A stretch of 64,000 nt of DNA from Fibrobacter sp. UWB13 (GCF_900177805.1 NZ_FXAX01000001.1:1488001-1552000), one strand, 5' to 3'. Shown: positions 40,894 through 49,796, counted from the stretch's first letter. Program-made: numbers and translations. The notes: generated by a model from the letters alone, not told the origin.

Positions 40894-41250
40894 ATGCGAG
40901 TATTTTTACAACTAGCCCTGATTTTGGGGATTTGCTACGCAGGCGACCTCATTCATGATTACACGGGCATTCCCGTCCCCGGCAACATTCTCGGAATGCT
41001 CATCCTGCTCTTGTTACTTTGCCTAAAAATCGTGAAACTCGACCAGATTCGCGAAGTGAGCGATTTCTTCTTGAAACGCCTTTCGTTCTTCTTCTTGCCG
41101 CCAGCAATTGGACTTATGCTCGTCGGCGATGACGTTAAAAGCCAGTGGCCACTGTTACTGTTCCTCTGCATCGTGATTACGGTCGTGACCATGGTAACGA
41201 CCGGCTGGACCGTTCAACTTTTAAGCAAAAAGAACAAAAACAAAAATTGA
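40894..41250 (+). CDS. lrgA: CidA/LrgA-family holin-like membrane protein
   Basis: 118 aa with four membrane segments. The family core is clear: IPVPGNILGMLILLLLL, then FLLKR-like FFLKRLSFFFLPPAIGLM. LrgA/CidA proteins work with LrgB/CidB in the inner membrane; they were described as holin-like regulators of murein hydrolase export and are now also linked to pyruvate or small-acid transport. The lrgB partner begins 12 bp downstream. TATCTTTG lies 5 bp before the ATG and there is no Shine-Dalgarno. Confidence 0.88.
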   Translation: MRVFLQLALILGICYAGDLIHDYTGIPVPGNILGMLILLLLLCLKIVKLDQIREVSDFFLKRLSFFFLPPAIGLMLVGDDVKSQWPLLLFLCIVITVVTMVTTGWTVQLLSKKNKNKN

Positions 41251-41262
41251 TTTTAACGCGCT

Positions 41263-41931
41263 ATGTTTGGAATTATTCTTACTATCATCGCTTTTGAGCT
41301 TGGCGTCACCATCCGCAACAAGTGGCGTAATCCGCTCCTCAATCCAATCCTCATCGCCACCATTCTCATCATCGGATTTTTGACCGTCACGGGAATCAAA
41401 TACGAAACATACAAAGTAGGTGGCGATTACATTTCGTTCTTTCTCGGACCTGTAACTGTTTTGCTCGCCGTTCCTTTGTACAGACACATCCAGGCACTCA
41501 AAAACAACTGGCTCCCAATTTTAACAGGGATTCTCGTGGGTTGCATCACAAGCATCGCTTGCGTGATCGCTTGCGCCAAGATTTTCAACATCAGCAAGAC
41601 TCTGATGCTTTCGCTCATTCCGAAGTCCATCACTATTCCTATGGGTTCCGTAGTTTCAGAGCAGATTGGCGGTATTCCGTCAATCACGATTGTGGCAATA
41701 GTCATTACGGGAATTACAGGCGCCGTGACAGCACCACTCGTTTGCAGATTTTTCCGCATCGGGAATCCGGTTGCACAAGGCGTTGCCATTGGAACCGCAA
41801 GCCACGCACTTGGAACGACAAAGGCGATGGAAATTGGTGAAGTTCAGGGCGCCATGAGCAGCTTGTCCATTGGCGTCGCAGGCGTGATGACTGTGTTCGT
41901 GACACCTGTATTGTTGAATGTGTTCGGATAA
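41263..41931 (+). CDS. lrgB: LrgB/CidB-family membrane protein
   Basis: 222 aa with about six or seven membrane segments. Typical motifs are NPLLNPILIATILII, GGDYISFFLGPVTVLLAVPLY, PKSITIPMG and GTASHALGTTKAMEIGE. It is the obligate partner of LrgA encoded just upstream. It ends 6 bp before the stop of the convergent nitroreductase-like gene, and a short terminator hairpin lies in that gap and the end of the opposite gene. Confidence 0.9.
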   Translation: MFGIILTIIAFELGVTIRNKWRNPLLNPILIATILIIGFLTVTGIKYETYKVGGDYISFFLGPVTVLLAVPLYRHIQALKNNWLPILTGILVGCITSIACVIACAKIFNISKTLMLSLIPKSITIPMGSVVSEQIGGIPSITIVAIVITGITGAVTAPLVCRFFRIGNPVAQGVAIGTASHALGTTKAMEIGEVQGAMSSLSIGVAGVMTVFVTPVLLNVFG

Positions 41932-41933
41932 AA

Positions 41934-41955
41934 CCCGCTATCTCGCGGGGCTTTT
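41934..41955 (+). terminator. Possible terminator of lrgAB
   Basis: CCCGC / GCGGG stem with a 6-nt loop and TTTT. The hairpin overlaps the last codons of the convergent gene. Confidence 0.45.
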
Positions 41956-43320
41956 CCCGATGAGCACGGTCGAGATGATGCTTTCGGTTTCGGGAATATC
42001 AAGAAGCTTTTTGAGTTCGTCGTGGTAGAAGAAATGTTCTTCGCGGGCGGTCTTGTTGAGCAAGCGCGCGGAGACGTAAAGCGATTCGGCGAGCACACCT
42101 GCGTTTAGATTCATATAGCGATAGCCGCGGTTTCCAAGCACCTGGCAAGATTCATTCAAGTTCGAAGTCAGCACCACAGCGAACATGGAATTTTGAACTT
42201 GTTCAGGAACGGCAAAGCACTTGTTAAACTTTTTCGGATTGGCAGAACCGCTTTGCATGTAGATGGACTTTCGAACAGGGATGTAGCGGTACACGCCTGC
42301 ATACACGAACATCACATCAAAAACCACCACCCAAATTTTTATAAGCCCGGCGCCAAAAGCGTTCAACTGCGCGAGTTCCAGCCAGCGCAACAACGACGAG
42401 AAATCATCCAAGTCTAGCGTTCCGTGAACAAAAGGCGCAGCGACTTTTTTATCAGTGCGCAAATACCACAGTTCACGCAAATAATACTCATTCGTAAACT
42501 TCGACGGCGTCAGCGGAAATTCATCGCCCGGGAGCGCCTGCACATTCAAACGGCGCACCTTCATACAAAGGTTCAAGTCATCAATATTTTCGAGATGGTT
42601 CTGCAGCATGAATCGTGATGGGTAACGCGAAATTTCAAAATTGCTCTCCGCCTCGCCCACATACGCACTCATTTCCGCATGGTTCGAATACGCGAGTTCA
42701 CCAACGCCATCATCGACGGAATTGAACGCAACCATGCTCTTTTCAGGGAAAACAGCAATCGCCGCCATCGGCATTTCGGTCGCCCCAAGCTTAAGCGCAA
42801 CCGCAATAGAATCATCGACAAACCCGCCAAGCGCAAAGACTTTTTGCCCACGCGACTTTGCCAAAAGAATCGTGTTTGCACAAGCAGAGCCCACGTCCAT
42901 TTGCACTTGTCGATATGCCGCCTCGCGGAATCGCCAAACAGCACGTTCCAAGAGCCCTGTGTAAATGAAAATCGTCTGCGCTTCGGTTATAAATTCCTGT
43001 TCCGGAAACGATGCAAGAATCGCCTTGCGAGCATCAGCACCACCGAGCTTGACGAGCTTCGATTCTTCGCGGTCCACGTAATAAACGCCATCGGGAACCT
43101 CGCCCCCATGCACCACGGCATAGACGCAAACCGGATTCAGGTAATCCGCCGAAACCGGCGCCAAAAGAGGCATGAAAGCGGCCGTCAGAGGGTAACGATT
43201 GCACCCCTCGTAGCGCTTATCGGCATACGCTTGCTTTTCCCAGTGCATGATGACGGGATCCCCACTTCCATGGGGAATATACTGGGTCGATTCGTGGTAA
43301 ATTTCCGAAAAATAGCGCAT
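41938..43320 (-). CDS. Tandem nitroreductase-fold (SagB/ThcOx-like) protein
   Basis: 460 aa, cytoplasmic. Two nitroreductase-like halves are visible. The first (about 30-200) has LNPVCVYAVVHGGEVPDGVYYVD and WRFREAAYRQVQMDVGSACANTILLA. The second (about 235-460) has TNEYYLRELWYLR, a long variable middle and RGYRYMNLNAGVLAESLYVSARLL. This duplicated layout is found in SagB/ThcOx-type FMN dehydrogenases, some of which oxidise azolines in RiPP synthesis while many stand alone. No YcaO cyclodehydratase, precursor peptide or transporter is adjacent, so the substrate is unknown. It converges with lrgAB and is divergent from the GH5 gene. Confidence 0.78.
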   Translation of the reverse strand: MRYFSEIYHESTQYIPHGSGDPVIMHWEKQAYADKRYEGCNRYPLTAAFMPLLAPVSADYLNPVCVYAVVHGGEVPDGVYYVDREESKLVKLGGADARKAILASFPEQEFITEAQTIFIYTGLLERAVWRFREAAYRQVQMDVGSACANTILLAKSRGQKVFALGGFVDDSIAVALKLGATEMPMAAIAVFPEKSMVAFNSVDDGVGELAYSNHAEMSAYVGEAESNFEISRYPSRFMLQNHLENIDDLNLCMKVRRLNVQALPGDEFPLTPSKFTNEYYLRELWYLRTDKKVAAPFVHGTLDLDDFSSLLRWLELAQLNAFGAGLIKIWVVVFDVMFVYAGVYRYIPVRKSIYMQSGSANPKKFNKCFAVPEQVQNSMFAVVLTSNLNESCQVLGNRGYRYMNLNAGVLAESLYVSARLLNKTAREEHFFYHDELKKLLDIPETESIISTVLIGKSPAR

Positions 43321-43487
43321 CCAAAACCAAAGATAAAAAGATTAACGTTTGTCAAAAGCACCATGTCAGTTAAATGAAATATTTTTTAACGTTTTTCGTA
43401 TAGAAAGTGGAGTTTTCGACCAAAACACTTATTACACTTTTTATTCCGATATATCATTTTACATAGCATAAATCAAAGCCCCAAATA

Positions 43488-43495
43488 TATCTTTG
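43488..43495 (+). promoter_or_regulatory. Putative promoter element of the GH5 gene
   Basis: TATCTTTG, a perfect TAnnTTTG, lies 32 bp before the ATG. The leader has an AGAGGG Shine-Dalgarno. Upstream, two near-identical TTAACGTTT blocks (about 43342 and 43387) could be regulatory sites. Confidence 0.45.
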
Positions 43496-43527
43496 GTAAA
43501 AAAGAAAAATTACTTTAAGAGGGTTTT

Positions 43528-45501
43528 ATGCAACTCAAGAATTTCTATCCCAAAATGAGCATTATCGGAATCGCAACCGTGATCGCTCTGACCGCCTGTA
43601 GCGACGAAAATCCCACACTACCGCAGGTAACCGACCCGAACGGAGGAATTTTCAATCCGACTCCGGGTTCCAGTAGCAACATGACTCCGACCTCTAGCGA
43701 TGCAGTCATTGATCCGACGTCTAGCTCCGCAGTAGTTGTAGACCCGTCCACCCTCCCTGCAGAAGGTCCGATTACCCAGCCGGCAGGTCTCGGCATTTTG
43801 GTCGACGACTTCGAAGACGGTGACAACTTGAGCAAAATCAACGATTACTGGTACACCTACAACGATAACGACAACGGAGGCGCATCCATCATCACAACTC
43901 CGCTGAACGAAGAAGAAAACATCATCCCAGGTCGCGTCAACAACGGTTCCAACTACGCTTTGCAAGTCAACTACACACTTGACAGAGGCGAATACGAATA
44001 CGATCCGTACGTGGGCTGGGGCGTTCAAGTCGCACCGGACGAAGCCAACGGACGTTTTGGCGGCCTTACCTACTGGTACAAGGGCGGCGCCCACGAAGTG
44101 CATGTCGAAATTACTGACGTCGAAGACTATGACGTGCATCTCGCCAAGTTCCCGGCATCTCGCACTTGGAAGCAGGCAGTTGTCCGCTTCAAGGACCTCG
44201 TACAGGGCGGCTGGGGCAAGGAAGTCCCGTTCGACGCCAAGCACATTAATGCAATCAGCTTCCAAGCAAAGGGAAGCAAGAGCAAAGTCATGACCGACTC
44301 ACTCTTCATCGACAACATCTATTTGCAGGACTCCTCTGAAGTTGAAAAGGACCAGCCGGATATGGAAATCATGGATCCGGTGATTCCGACGGTCGAATTT
44401 ACCGAAGCCGAAATTACGGTGACAAACCCGTTGCAGGAAAAGGCCATGAAGTACCTCAACAAGGGCGTCAACTTTACCAACTGGCTCGAAAATGCCGATG
44501 GCAAGTTCAAGTCCTTTGAATTGGGCGAAAAGGATGTCCAGATTCTCGCAGAAAATGGTTTCAAGAGCCTCCGTTTGCCGATTGACCTTGACCTCTATGC
44601 CACAAACCGCGATGCATTTATCGCCGGCACCGATACCGAGCTCAAGTTCGATGACGACACCTTGTTCCTGGTTCTCGACTCCTTTGTAGAATGGACAGCC
44701 AAGTATAACATGTCTCTCGTCATCGACTATCACGAATATGACAACAGCTACAACGCCACCAGCGCCAAGGACGCCAACTACATCAAGATGATGGCAGAAG
44801 TGTGGAAGCACGTTGCAGCCCACTACGCCGAAAGCCCACGCGAAGACTTGTTCTTCGAACTCCTGAATGAACCGGACATGAGCGATGGAAAGGTCACTGC
44901 AGCAACATGGACAACCGCAGCCCAGGCCATGATTGACGCCATCCGCTCGGTTGATACCAAGCACACCATCCTCTTCGGTGATGCACAGTGGTACTCCATC
45001 ACGCTCCTCGCCAAGCGCACTCCGTTCACCGATGACAACATCATCTACGTGATCCACACCTACGAACCGTTCGCCTTCACGCATCAGGGCGGTTCCTGGA
45101 CAGACTACGCCACCATTCACGACATTCCGTTCCCCTACGATCCGGCAAAGTGGTCTACGGTTTCTGGCGACTTCGGTGTCAACAAGAGCACAAAGGCTTA
45201 CGTGAAGACCGCTATCAAGAACTACTACAAGACCGGAAGCAAGGAAGCCATCTTGGAACAGATTCTCAAAGCCAAGAAGTGGGCAGCCACCAACAACGTG
45301 CCGGTGATCATCAACGAATTCGGCGCATTGAACCTCCGCTCTACCGCAGAATCCCGCATCAACTACCTCACGGCTATGCGCGAAATCTGCGACACGCTCC
45401 AGATTCCTTGGACGCACTGGGGCTACACCGGCAACTTCTCCGTGATTGAAAACGGCAAGTTGATCGAAGGCCTCGACAAGGCTCTCGGCGTCGGAAAATA
45501 G
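43528..45501 (+). CDS. GH5 endoglucanase lipoprotein with CBM11-like module
   Basis: 657 aa. The signal peptide ends in the lipobox ALTAC (Cys24), so it is lipid-anchored. A Ser/Thr/Pro linker (about 25-85) leads to a beta-sandwich module (about 88-270) starting LGILVDDFEDGDNLSKINDYWYTY, typical of CBM11. The GH5 barrel (about 310-655) has KGVNFTNWLE, LRLPIDLD, VIDYHEY, ELLNEPD with acid/base Glu448, VIHTYEPF, and INEFGAL with nucleophile Glu597. Size and design resemble the F. succinogenes endoglucanase EG3, but I cannot confirm identity. It probably cleaves cellulose or related beta-glucans at the cell surface. AGAGGG precedes the start, and a strong terminator follows. Confidence 0.93.
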   Translation: MQLKNFYPKMSIIGIATVIALTACSDENPTLPQVTDPNGGIFNPTPGSSSNMTPTSSDAVIDPTSSSAVVVDPSTLPAEGPITQPAGLGILVDDFEDGDNLSKINDYWYTYNDNDNGGASIITTPLNEEENIIPGRVNNGSNYALQVNYTLDRGEYEYDPYVGWGVQVAPDEANGRFGGLTYWYKGGAHEVHVEITDVEDYDVHLAKFPASRTWKQAVVRFKDLVQGGWGKEVPFDAKHINAISFQAKGSKSKVMTDSLFIDNIYLQDSSEVEKDQPDMEIMDPVIPTVEFTEAEITVTNPLQEKAMKYLNKGVNFTNWLENADGKFKSFELGEKDVQILAENGFKSLRLPIDLDLYATNRDAFIAGTDTELKFDDDTLFLVLDSFVEWTAKYNMSLVIDYHEYDNSYNATSAKDANYIKMMAEVWKHVAAHYAESPREDLFFELLNEPDMSDGKVTAATWTTAAQAMIDAIRSVDTKHTILFGDAQWYSITLLAKRTPFTDDNIIYVIHTYEPFAFTHQGGSWTDYATIHDIPFPYDPAKWSTVSGDFGVNKSTKAYVKTAIKNYYKTGSKEAILEQILKAKKWAATNNVPVIINEFGALNLRSTAESRINYLTAMREICDTLQIPWTHWGYTGNFSVIENGKLIEGLDKALGVGK

Positions 45502-45530
45502 TTTCTTTCCTTAAAACCCCCTCAAAGAAG

Positions 45531-45557
45531 GCTACGCAGAAATGCGTAGCTTTTTTT
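45531..45557 (+). terminator. Terminator of the GH5 gene
   Basis: Perfect 8-bp stem GCTACGCA / TGCGTAGC with a GAAA tetraloop and seven T. Confidence 0.92.
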
Positions 45558-45559
45558 CG

Positions 45560-45594
45560 TAGTAGGCAGTAGGAAGTAGACAATAGGAAGAATA
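45560..45594. repeat. Heptamer repeat array J (5 units, AGTAGG type)
   Basis: Units TAGTAGG, CAGTAGG, AAGTAGA, CAATAGG and AAGAATA in 7-bp phase, directly after the GH5 terminator. They are similar to the TAGGNNN array at 19477. Confidence 0.75.
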
Positions 45595-45648
45595 GCGCAA
45601 CAAGTACAATTGATACAGACTTATCACAGAATCCAGCATTCCAACATT

Positions 45649-45676
45649 TTTGTGATAGGCTTATTACGTATCTTTA
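45649..45676 (+). promoter_or_regulatory. Promoter of the candidate small RNA
   Basis: TTTG at 45649-45652 and TATCTTTA at 45669-45676 are 16 bp apart. Transcription would begin near 45683 and meet a terminator about 55 nt later. The TATCTTTA also lies in a TTATTACG / CGTAATAA dyad (45661-45668 and 45681-45688). Confidence 0.45.
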
Positions 45677-45682
45677 TTATCG

Positions 45683-45738
45683 TAATAATAAATCCTCATC
45701 TCCTCCAAGCAACCGCATGAGCAATCATGCGGTTTTTC
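45683..45738 (+). ncRNA. Candidate small RNA or terminated leader
   Basis: A promoter-like element precedes and a perfect terminator closes this 55-nt stretch, which has no open frame. The single-stranded part contains CTCCTCC, complementary to Shine-Dalgarno sequences such as GGAGGAG. It could be a trans-acting RNA, or a premature-termination leader for the gene at 45784. Confidence 0.4.
45711..45737 (+). terminator. Terminator without an upstream gene
   Basis: Perfect 10-bp stem AACCGCATGA / TCATGCGGTT with a GCAA tetraloop and a T run. It lies 150 bp past the GH5 terminator, and no coding frame lies between the two. Confidence 0.85.
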
Positions 45739-45783
45739 TGTATATTTTTTTTCTAAGCACATACAAAATTCTAAATTACAACC

Positions 45784-48700
45784 ATGAAGATTAAGATAAA
45801 GAGCATTTTTGCAATCTGTTCCGCATTGTTAGCGGGAACAGCATGCGCCGCCGGCTTTTACGGCAACCAGAGCGATATCAAGTGGAAAACCGCAGGCACG
45901 GAACATTTCCAGTTCATCTACCCTGTTGAATATTCAACTCACGCCGCTAAAGTTTCCGCTTACGCCGAAGCCGTTTACGATTCCGTCACAAGCCGCTACA
46001 GCAAGCCGCTCCCACGCATCAATGCTGTTTTGAACAATGCCCTTTATAGCAACGGCAGCGCCATCCCGAGCGAAAATGCACTGAACCTCTGGCTCACCAA
46101 CTGGGATTTTAAAATCCGTAGCAGTCACGGCTGGATTTCAGACGTCGTAACGCATGAATTTAGCCATCTTGTGAGCATTGAAAGCGGAGCTAAGATTGTC
46201 CCGAATCTTTACGGTTTCCAGTTCAGCTATACGGACTATTATAACGAACGCACGAGAAGCGATTTTCTCACGATGATTCCGTTTACGTTGCAGCCGCTTT
46301 GGCTTGCAGAAGGAACCGCTCAATACGAATCTTCACGCATGGGATTTGATGCCTGGGACACGCACCGCGACATGCTTCTCCGCACAGCCGCCTTGAACGA
46401 CAGCCTCATGACGCTCCCGTACATGCACGACTTTTCGGACAATTCGCTACTCGCCGAACTCGGGCCCTACACGCAAGGCTTTTCGCTCGTGCTTTACATC
46501 GCCAAACATTACGGCGACGATGCCATTCCAAAAATTTGGCACGAACTCGGGAAGCCCTACCGCGCCACGCTCAACGGAGCGATTAAAAGTGTACTTGGCA
46601 TCAGCGAGCAGCAACTATACGACGATTGGAAAAAAGAAATTACTGAGTATTACCAAGCGCAAAAAGATTCTCTCGGCACGCTCGTCGAAGGCATCAAGAT
46701 TACGAAGGACGCGTTCTGGCAGGACTTCCCTGTCGTAAGCGGCAAAAACCTTTATGGCATTTCGAATTTTGGCGGTCCGTGGTTTGACGGCAGCGTGTTC
46801 AAGATTCCGCTGGAAGATACATTAAAGACGAGCGACAGTACTACGGCGGATTCCGCGAAAGTCGCAGAATCTAAAAGCACCGATTCTACAAAAGTTGAAG
46901 TTGGCGATATCGAGGTTGAAGGCGCAGACAGTACCCTTATCAACATCGCCGATTTTGCAAAGTCCGGCTTCAAGGCTAAAAAGCCCTGGTTCGACAAGGG
47001 CATCGACATTTTCGACGACAGCACGCACGGTCCAATCCTCACTTACATCAGCTACCAGAATCGCGACAAGGATGGTCACGCCCACTTTGACGTAGCCGTG
47101 AGCGATACGAACAAGAACGAAGTCGCCCTCACGTACCTTGTTGATGCCGTTTACCCGTCATTCAACAAGCAAGGGACTTCCATCGTCTTTGCAAGACGCG
47201 ACGCATTTAGCACTCGTTTCAGATTGAGCAAAATTCCTTTCTCGAGCGATTTGAAAAAAGCATCCTCCGAAGAGCCCATTGACGTTTTCATTCCAGATTC
47301 TTCGCTCCTCTACTATAATATATACAGTCCGAAGTTCAGCCCAGACGGGAAACGCATCGCATTTAGCTTTTTTGACGATGTGCAACGCGGGATTGCCGTA
47401 ATCGACACAAACGGAGCAAACTTCAAGGTTGTAAGTACCACTGGTTATGACGAACGTGATGTCAACTGGATTGACAACGACAAGATTATCTTCGCCAGCA
47501 ACCGCAACAACATTTTCAACTTGATCGAAAAGGACTTGAAAACCGGCAAGGAACGTGCGCTCACAAACGTGATCGGTGGCGCATTCACGCCGACACTCGC
47601 AAACGATACGATTTTCTTTACGCAGTATGACAAGGACGGTTTCTCGCTTTACAAATTGCCTTACGCAAAAGAAGCAGAACCCATATTCCGCGATAGCGTT
47701 GTCGTGACCGTCCGTGATAGCGTTTTGCAAAAAGCCGATACCATCCAAGTCGCATGTGCCGACACGACCCAAGCCACAGATTCCACGAAATGCACGCAAG
47801 TCGTTTTGCACAAAGACGTGATTCAGGTGGAACAACGCGACACCATCAAAGTTGCCGTCAAAGACACGACACTGCGTGAAATCATCTTGCACGGGACACT
47901 CCCGCAAAAGCCACATAAAGGACTCGAACTCATTGACCGTGAATTTGCAGGAGCCGAACGCAACTACAAGCCTATTCCGAACACACCGCTGTTCGTCCCG
48001 ATTTTTAGCATTTCTGAAAACGCCCCGAGCTTGACGGTTTTTGGCGAAGGAGAAATGAAAGCAAAACTCGGAGTTGCCGTTGTCATCAGCGACCCGCTCA
48101 AGAAAAACACAGTGCAGCTAGGGCTGTTACTTGAACTCGGCAAGGGCATCAACTACATCAACGGCGACGGTCTCAATCCCAAGCAAGAAAAGGAATTCTT
48201 TATTGCGTGGGATAACCATAGCACACCACTCGATCTTGGAGTTTCGTACAGCTACGCGAACTACACCAACAAGGACACCGTCCGTTACGAAGACGTTGGA
48301 GCCCACGGCGGCGATAGTATCGGAACAACTCATTACGCTTACGCCACACAAGCCATTACAGGTACCGCAGGCTATAGCATTTTCAAGAGCATCGATACAT
48401 TGCAAGCGGCCATCAGTTACGACTGGGCAAATGTCAACTTCTACGACGAGAGAATCGAATGGACCTACCAGAAACGCTTTAGCGCAACAATCGGTCTCGG
48501 ACTTTACGGCGATCACGAAGGCGAAAGCGGTTCAGGAATTTCTGGACAGGGGAACGGCCTCTTTGCCTATTACCAGTACGCCAACAGCGACCTTAGCCGC
48601 CCCGGTTCACTTTACGTCACCGAAAACGGCAGAATCGAAAGCCATTACAGAAACTTCACGTTGCACCAGTTCGGCTTGAACCTTTACGGAAGTGTGCAAA

Positions 48701-49260
48701 CGCCGTTCCTCCATGCAAGACTTGCCGCTGGCGGTAAGCTCACGACGTTCTTCTGGAACACCGACGACGTAGTCGATACACTCGATTCATACTACCTGAC
48801 TCCAGTGTTCCTCGATGGTTACCCGTACTTGCGCAGCAATGAAGACTATACGCTTGCAGGTATAAAGACGGCAATGGCGGAACTCCATTACCTCTACCCG
48901 ATTTACGACGACTGGCGAAACAACCTTTGGATTTTCTCGACTCGCAGTTTGTATGTAGACCTGTTTGCTCAGATTGGTGCCGCTTGGGATGGCAAGTTCT
49001 GGACAAGCAAGCTTACAAAGCATGAGTTTTGGGATCGTTCTGTTGGCTTAAGCTTCCGCATGAGTAACAAAATTTGGGATAACATTCCGTTCGACATTTC
49101 GCTCACGCTGGCACGTGGTTTAAGCCGCATCGGTGAGGACAAGGATTTGCGCGGAGGAACGAAGCTGAAACCGATTGACTTGCCGCTGTTGCACAAGAAC
49201 ATCTGTCCCACGAGAATCAAGTTTTCTATTGGGATGGGGTTTGTTAATTCCTGGCAATAA
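45784..49260 (+). CDS. Exported metalloprotease-like, TolB-propeller and beta-barrel protein
   Basis: 1158 aa with a signal peptide (about residues 1-23). The N-terminal domain (about 25-300) looks like a gluzincin protease: VVTHEFSHLV gives HExxH at His124-His128, and WLAEGTAQYE supplies a third ligand Glu176. The middle (about 315-720) has TolB/WD40-like beta-propeller blades (SPKFSPDGKRIAFSFFDD, GYDERDVNWIDNDKIIFASN), interrupted by Ser/Thr/Lys-rich and charged inserts. The C-terminal 400 residues look like an outer-membrane barrel with many aromatic, alternating strands, ending GMGFVNSWQ. Similar protease-propeller proteins occur in Bacteroidetes and Fibrobacterota. Substrate unknown. TAAATTAC lies 4 bp before the ATG. 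Confidence 0.8.
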   Translation: MKIKIKSIFAICSALLAGTACAAGFYGNQSDIKWKTAGTEHFQFIYPVEYSTHAAKVSAYAEAVYDSVTSRYSKPLPRINAVLNNALYSNGSAIPSENALNLWLTNWDFKIRSSHGWISDVVTHEFSHLVSIESGAKIVPNLYGFQFSYTDYYNERTRSDFLTMIPFTLQPLWLAEGTAQYESSRMGFDAWDTHRDMLLRTAALNDSLMTLPYMHDFSDNSLLAELGPYTQGFSLVLYIAKHYGDDAIPKIWHELGKPYRATLNGAIKSVLGISEQQLYDDWKKEITEYYQAQKDSLGTLVEGIKITKDAFWQDFPVVSGKNLYGISNFGGPWFDGSVFKIPLEDTLKTSDSTTADSAKVAESKSTDSTKVEVGDIEVEGADSTLINIADFAKSGFKAKKPWFDKGIDIFDDSTHGPILTYISYQNRDKDGHAHFDVAVSDTNKNEVALTYLVDAVYPSFNKQGTSIVFARRDAFSTRFRLSKIPFSSDLKKASSEEPIDVFIPDSSLLYYNIYSPKFSPDGKRIAFSFFDDVQRGIAVIDTNGANFKVVSTTGYDERDVNWIDNDKIIFASNRNNIFNLIEKDLKTGKERALTNVIGGAFTPTLANDTIFFTQYDKDGFSLYKLPYAKEAEPIFRDSVVVTVRDSVLQKADTIQVACADTTQATDSTKCTQVVLHKDVIQVEQRDTIKVAVKDTTLREIILHGTLPQKPHKGLELIDREFAGAERNYKPIPNTPLFVPIFSISENAPSLTVFGEGEMKAKLGVAVVISDPLKKNTVQLGLLLELGKGINYINGDGLNPKQEKEFFIAWDNHSTPLDLGVSYSYANYTNKDTVRYEDVGAHGGDSIGTTHYAYATQAITGTAGYSIFKSIDTLQAAISYDWANVNFYDERIEWTYQKRFSATIGLGLYGDHEGESGSGISGQGNGLFAYYQYANSDLSRPGSLYVTENGRIESHYRNFTLHQFGLNLYGSVQTPFLHARLAAGGKLTTFFWNTDDVVDTLDSYYLTPVFLDGYPYLRSNEDYTLAGIKTAMAELHYLYPIYDDWRNNLWIFSTRSLYVDLFAQIGAAWDGKFWTSKLTKHEFWDRSVGLSFRMSNKIWDNIPFDISLTLARGLSRIGEDKDLRGGTKLKPIDLPLLHKNICPTRIKFSIGMGFVNSWQ

Positions 49261-49265
49261 AGGAG

Positions 49266-49290
49266 AAGCCTGCTCAGCGGCAGGCATAAC
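49266..49290. repeat. Palindrome of the ATGACA family, degenerate end
   Basis: GCCTGC / GCAGGC with a 6-nt loop, followed by ATAACA instead of ATGACA. It starts just after the stop of the large protein. Confidence 0.65.
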
Positions 49291-49294
49291 ACAT

Positions 49295-49322
49295 AAAAAG
49301 GCGGCTTAGAGCCGCCGTTTTT
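49295..49322. terminator. Bidirectional terminator
   Basis: GGCGGCT / AGCCGCC with a TAG loop, five T on the plus side and AAAA on the other. It can serve both convergent genes. Confidence 0.85.
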
Positions 49323-49764
49323 AGTAGTTGAAACTCTTGGTATTTTTTTCGCCAGGGAGGAGCTGACCGGGGCTGGTGCGTTCGGCTTCGCGACCCTTAA
49401 AATTCGGATTGTATTTCTTGATTTCGCGGGATTTCACTTCTGCCTGGACATCAATCAAGTGGCGTTCCCATTCCTGGATGGCGCCATCGAGTTCCACGCG
49501 AGCGTTCAACATGAGTTCCTTGAGCTGCATGAGTTCAAGCATGCGTTCGCGCTTCATCACCCAGAGTTCTTCTTCTTCGGGCATGCGCTCGATATTGAAC
49601 AACAAGTTCAAATACTTTTCTTCGGCTTCACGGTATGCCTTATACGTATCTTCGTAAACGAGATTGCGGTCTTCAGCCATGGTCTGCTGAGACGAGACAT
49701 GAGTCGCGCAACCGATGAAATTCATCGCAACAGGGAGAAGGAAGAGAGGGATTGTCAAACGCAT
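49321..49764 (-). CDS. Small lipoprotein with coiled coil
   Basis: 147 aa from the ATG at 49764. The frame extends 15 bp upstream, but TACCTTTA sits at 49769-49776, 4 bp before this ATG. The signal peptide ends in the lipobox FIGC (about residue 19). Residues 30-115 are a highly charged helix (AYREAEEKYLNLLFNIE, KRERMLELMQLKEL), probably a coiled coil. Its stop abuts a bidirectional terminator. No family recognised. It could be an envelope-spanning or structural lipoprotein. Confidence 0.75.
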   Translation of the reverse strand: MRLTIPLFLLPVAMNFIGCATHVSSQQTMAEDRNLVYEDTYKAYREAEEKYLNLLFNIERMPEEEELWVMKRERMLELMQLKELMLNARVELDGAIQEWERHLIDVQAEVKSREIKKYNPNFKGREAERTSPGQLLPGEKNTKSFNY

Positions 49765-49796
49765 AAAATAAAGGTACAAAAAATAATAAGCAGAAC

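Noticed and set aside
41938-43320. RiPP biosynthetic cluster
   Set aside because: No YcaO, precursor peptide, protease or exporter in the neighbourhood; only the dehydrogenase-like gene is present.
44299-45417. Minus-strand 372-residue frame over the GH5 gene
   Set aside because: Antisense shadow of the catalytic domain.
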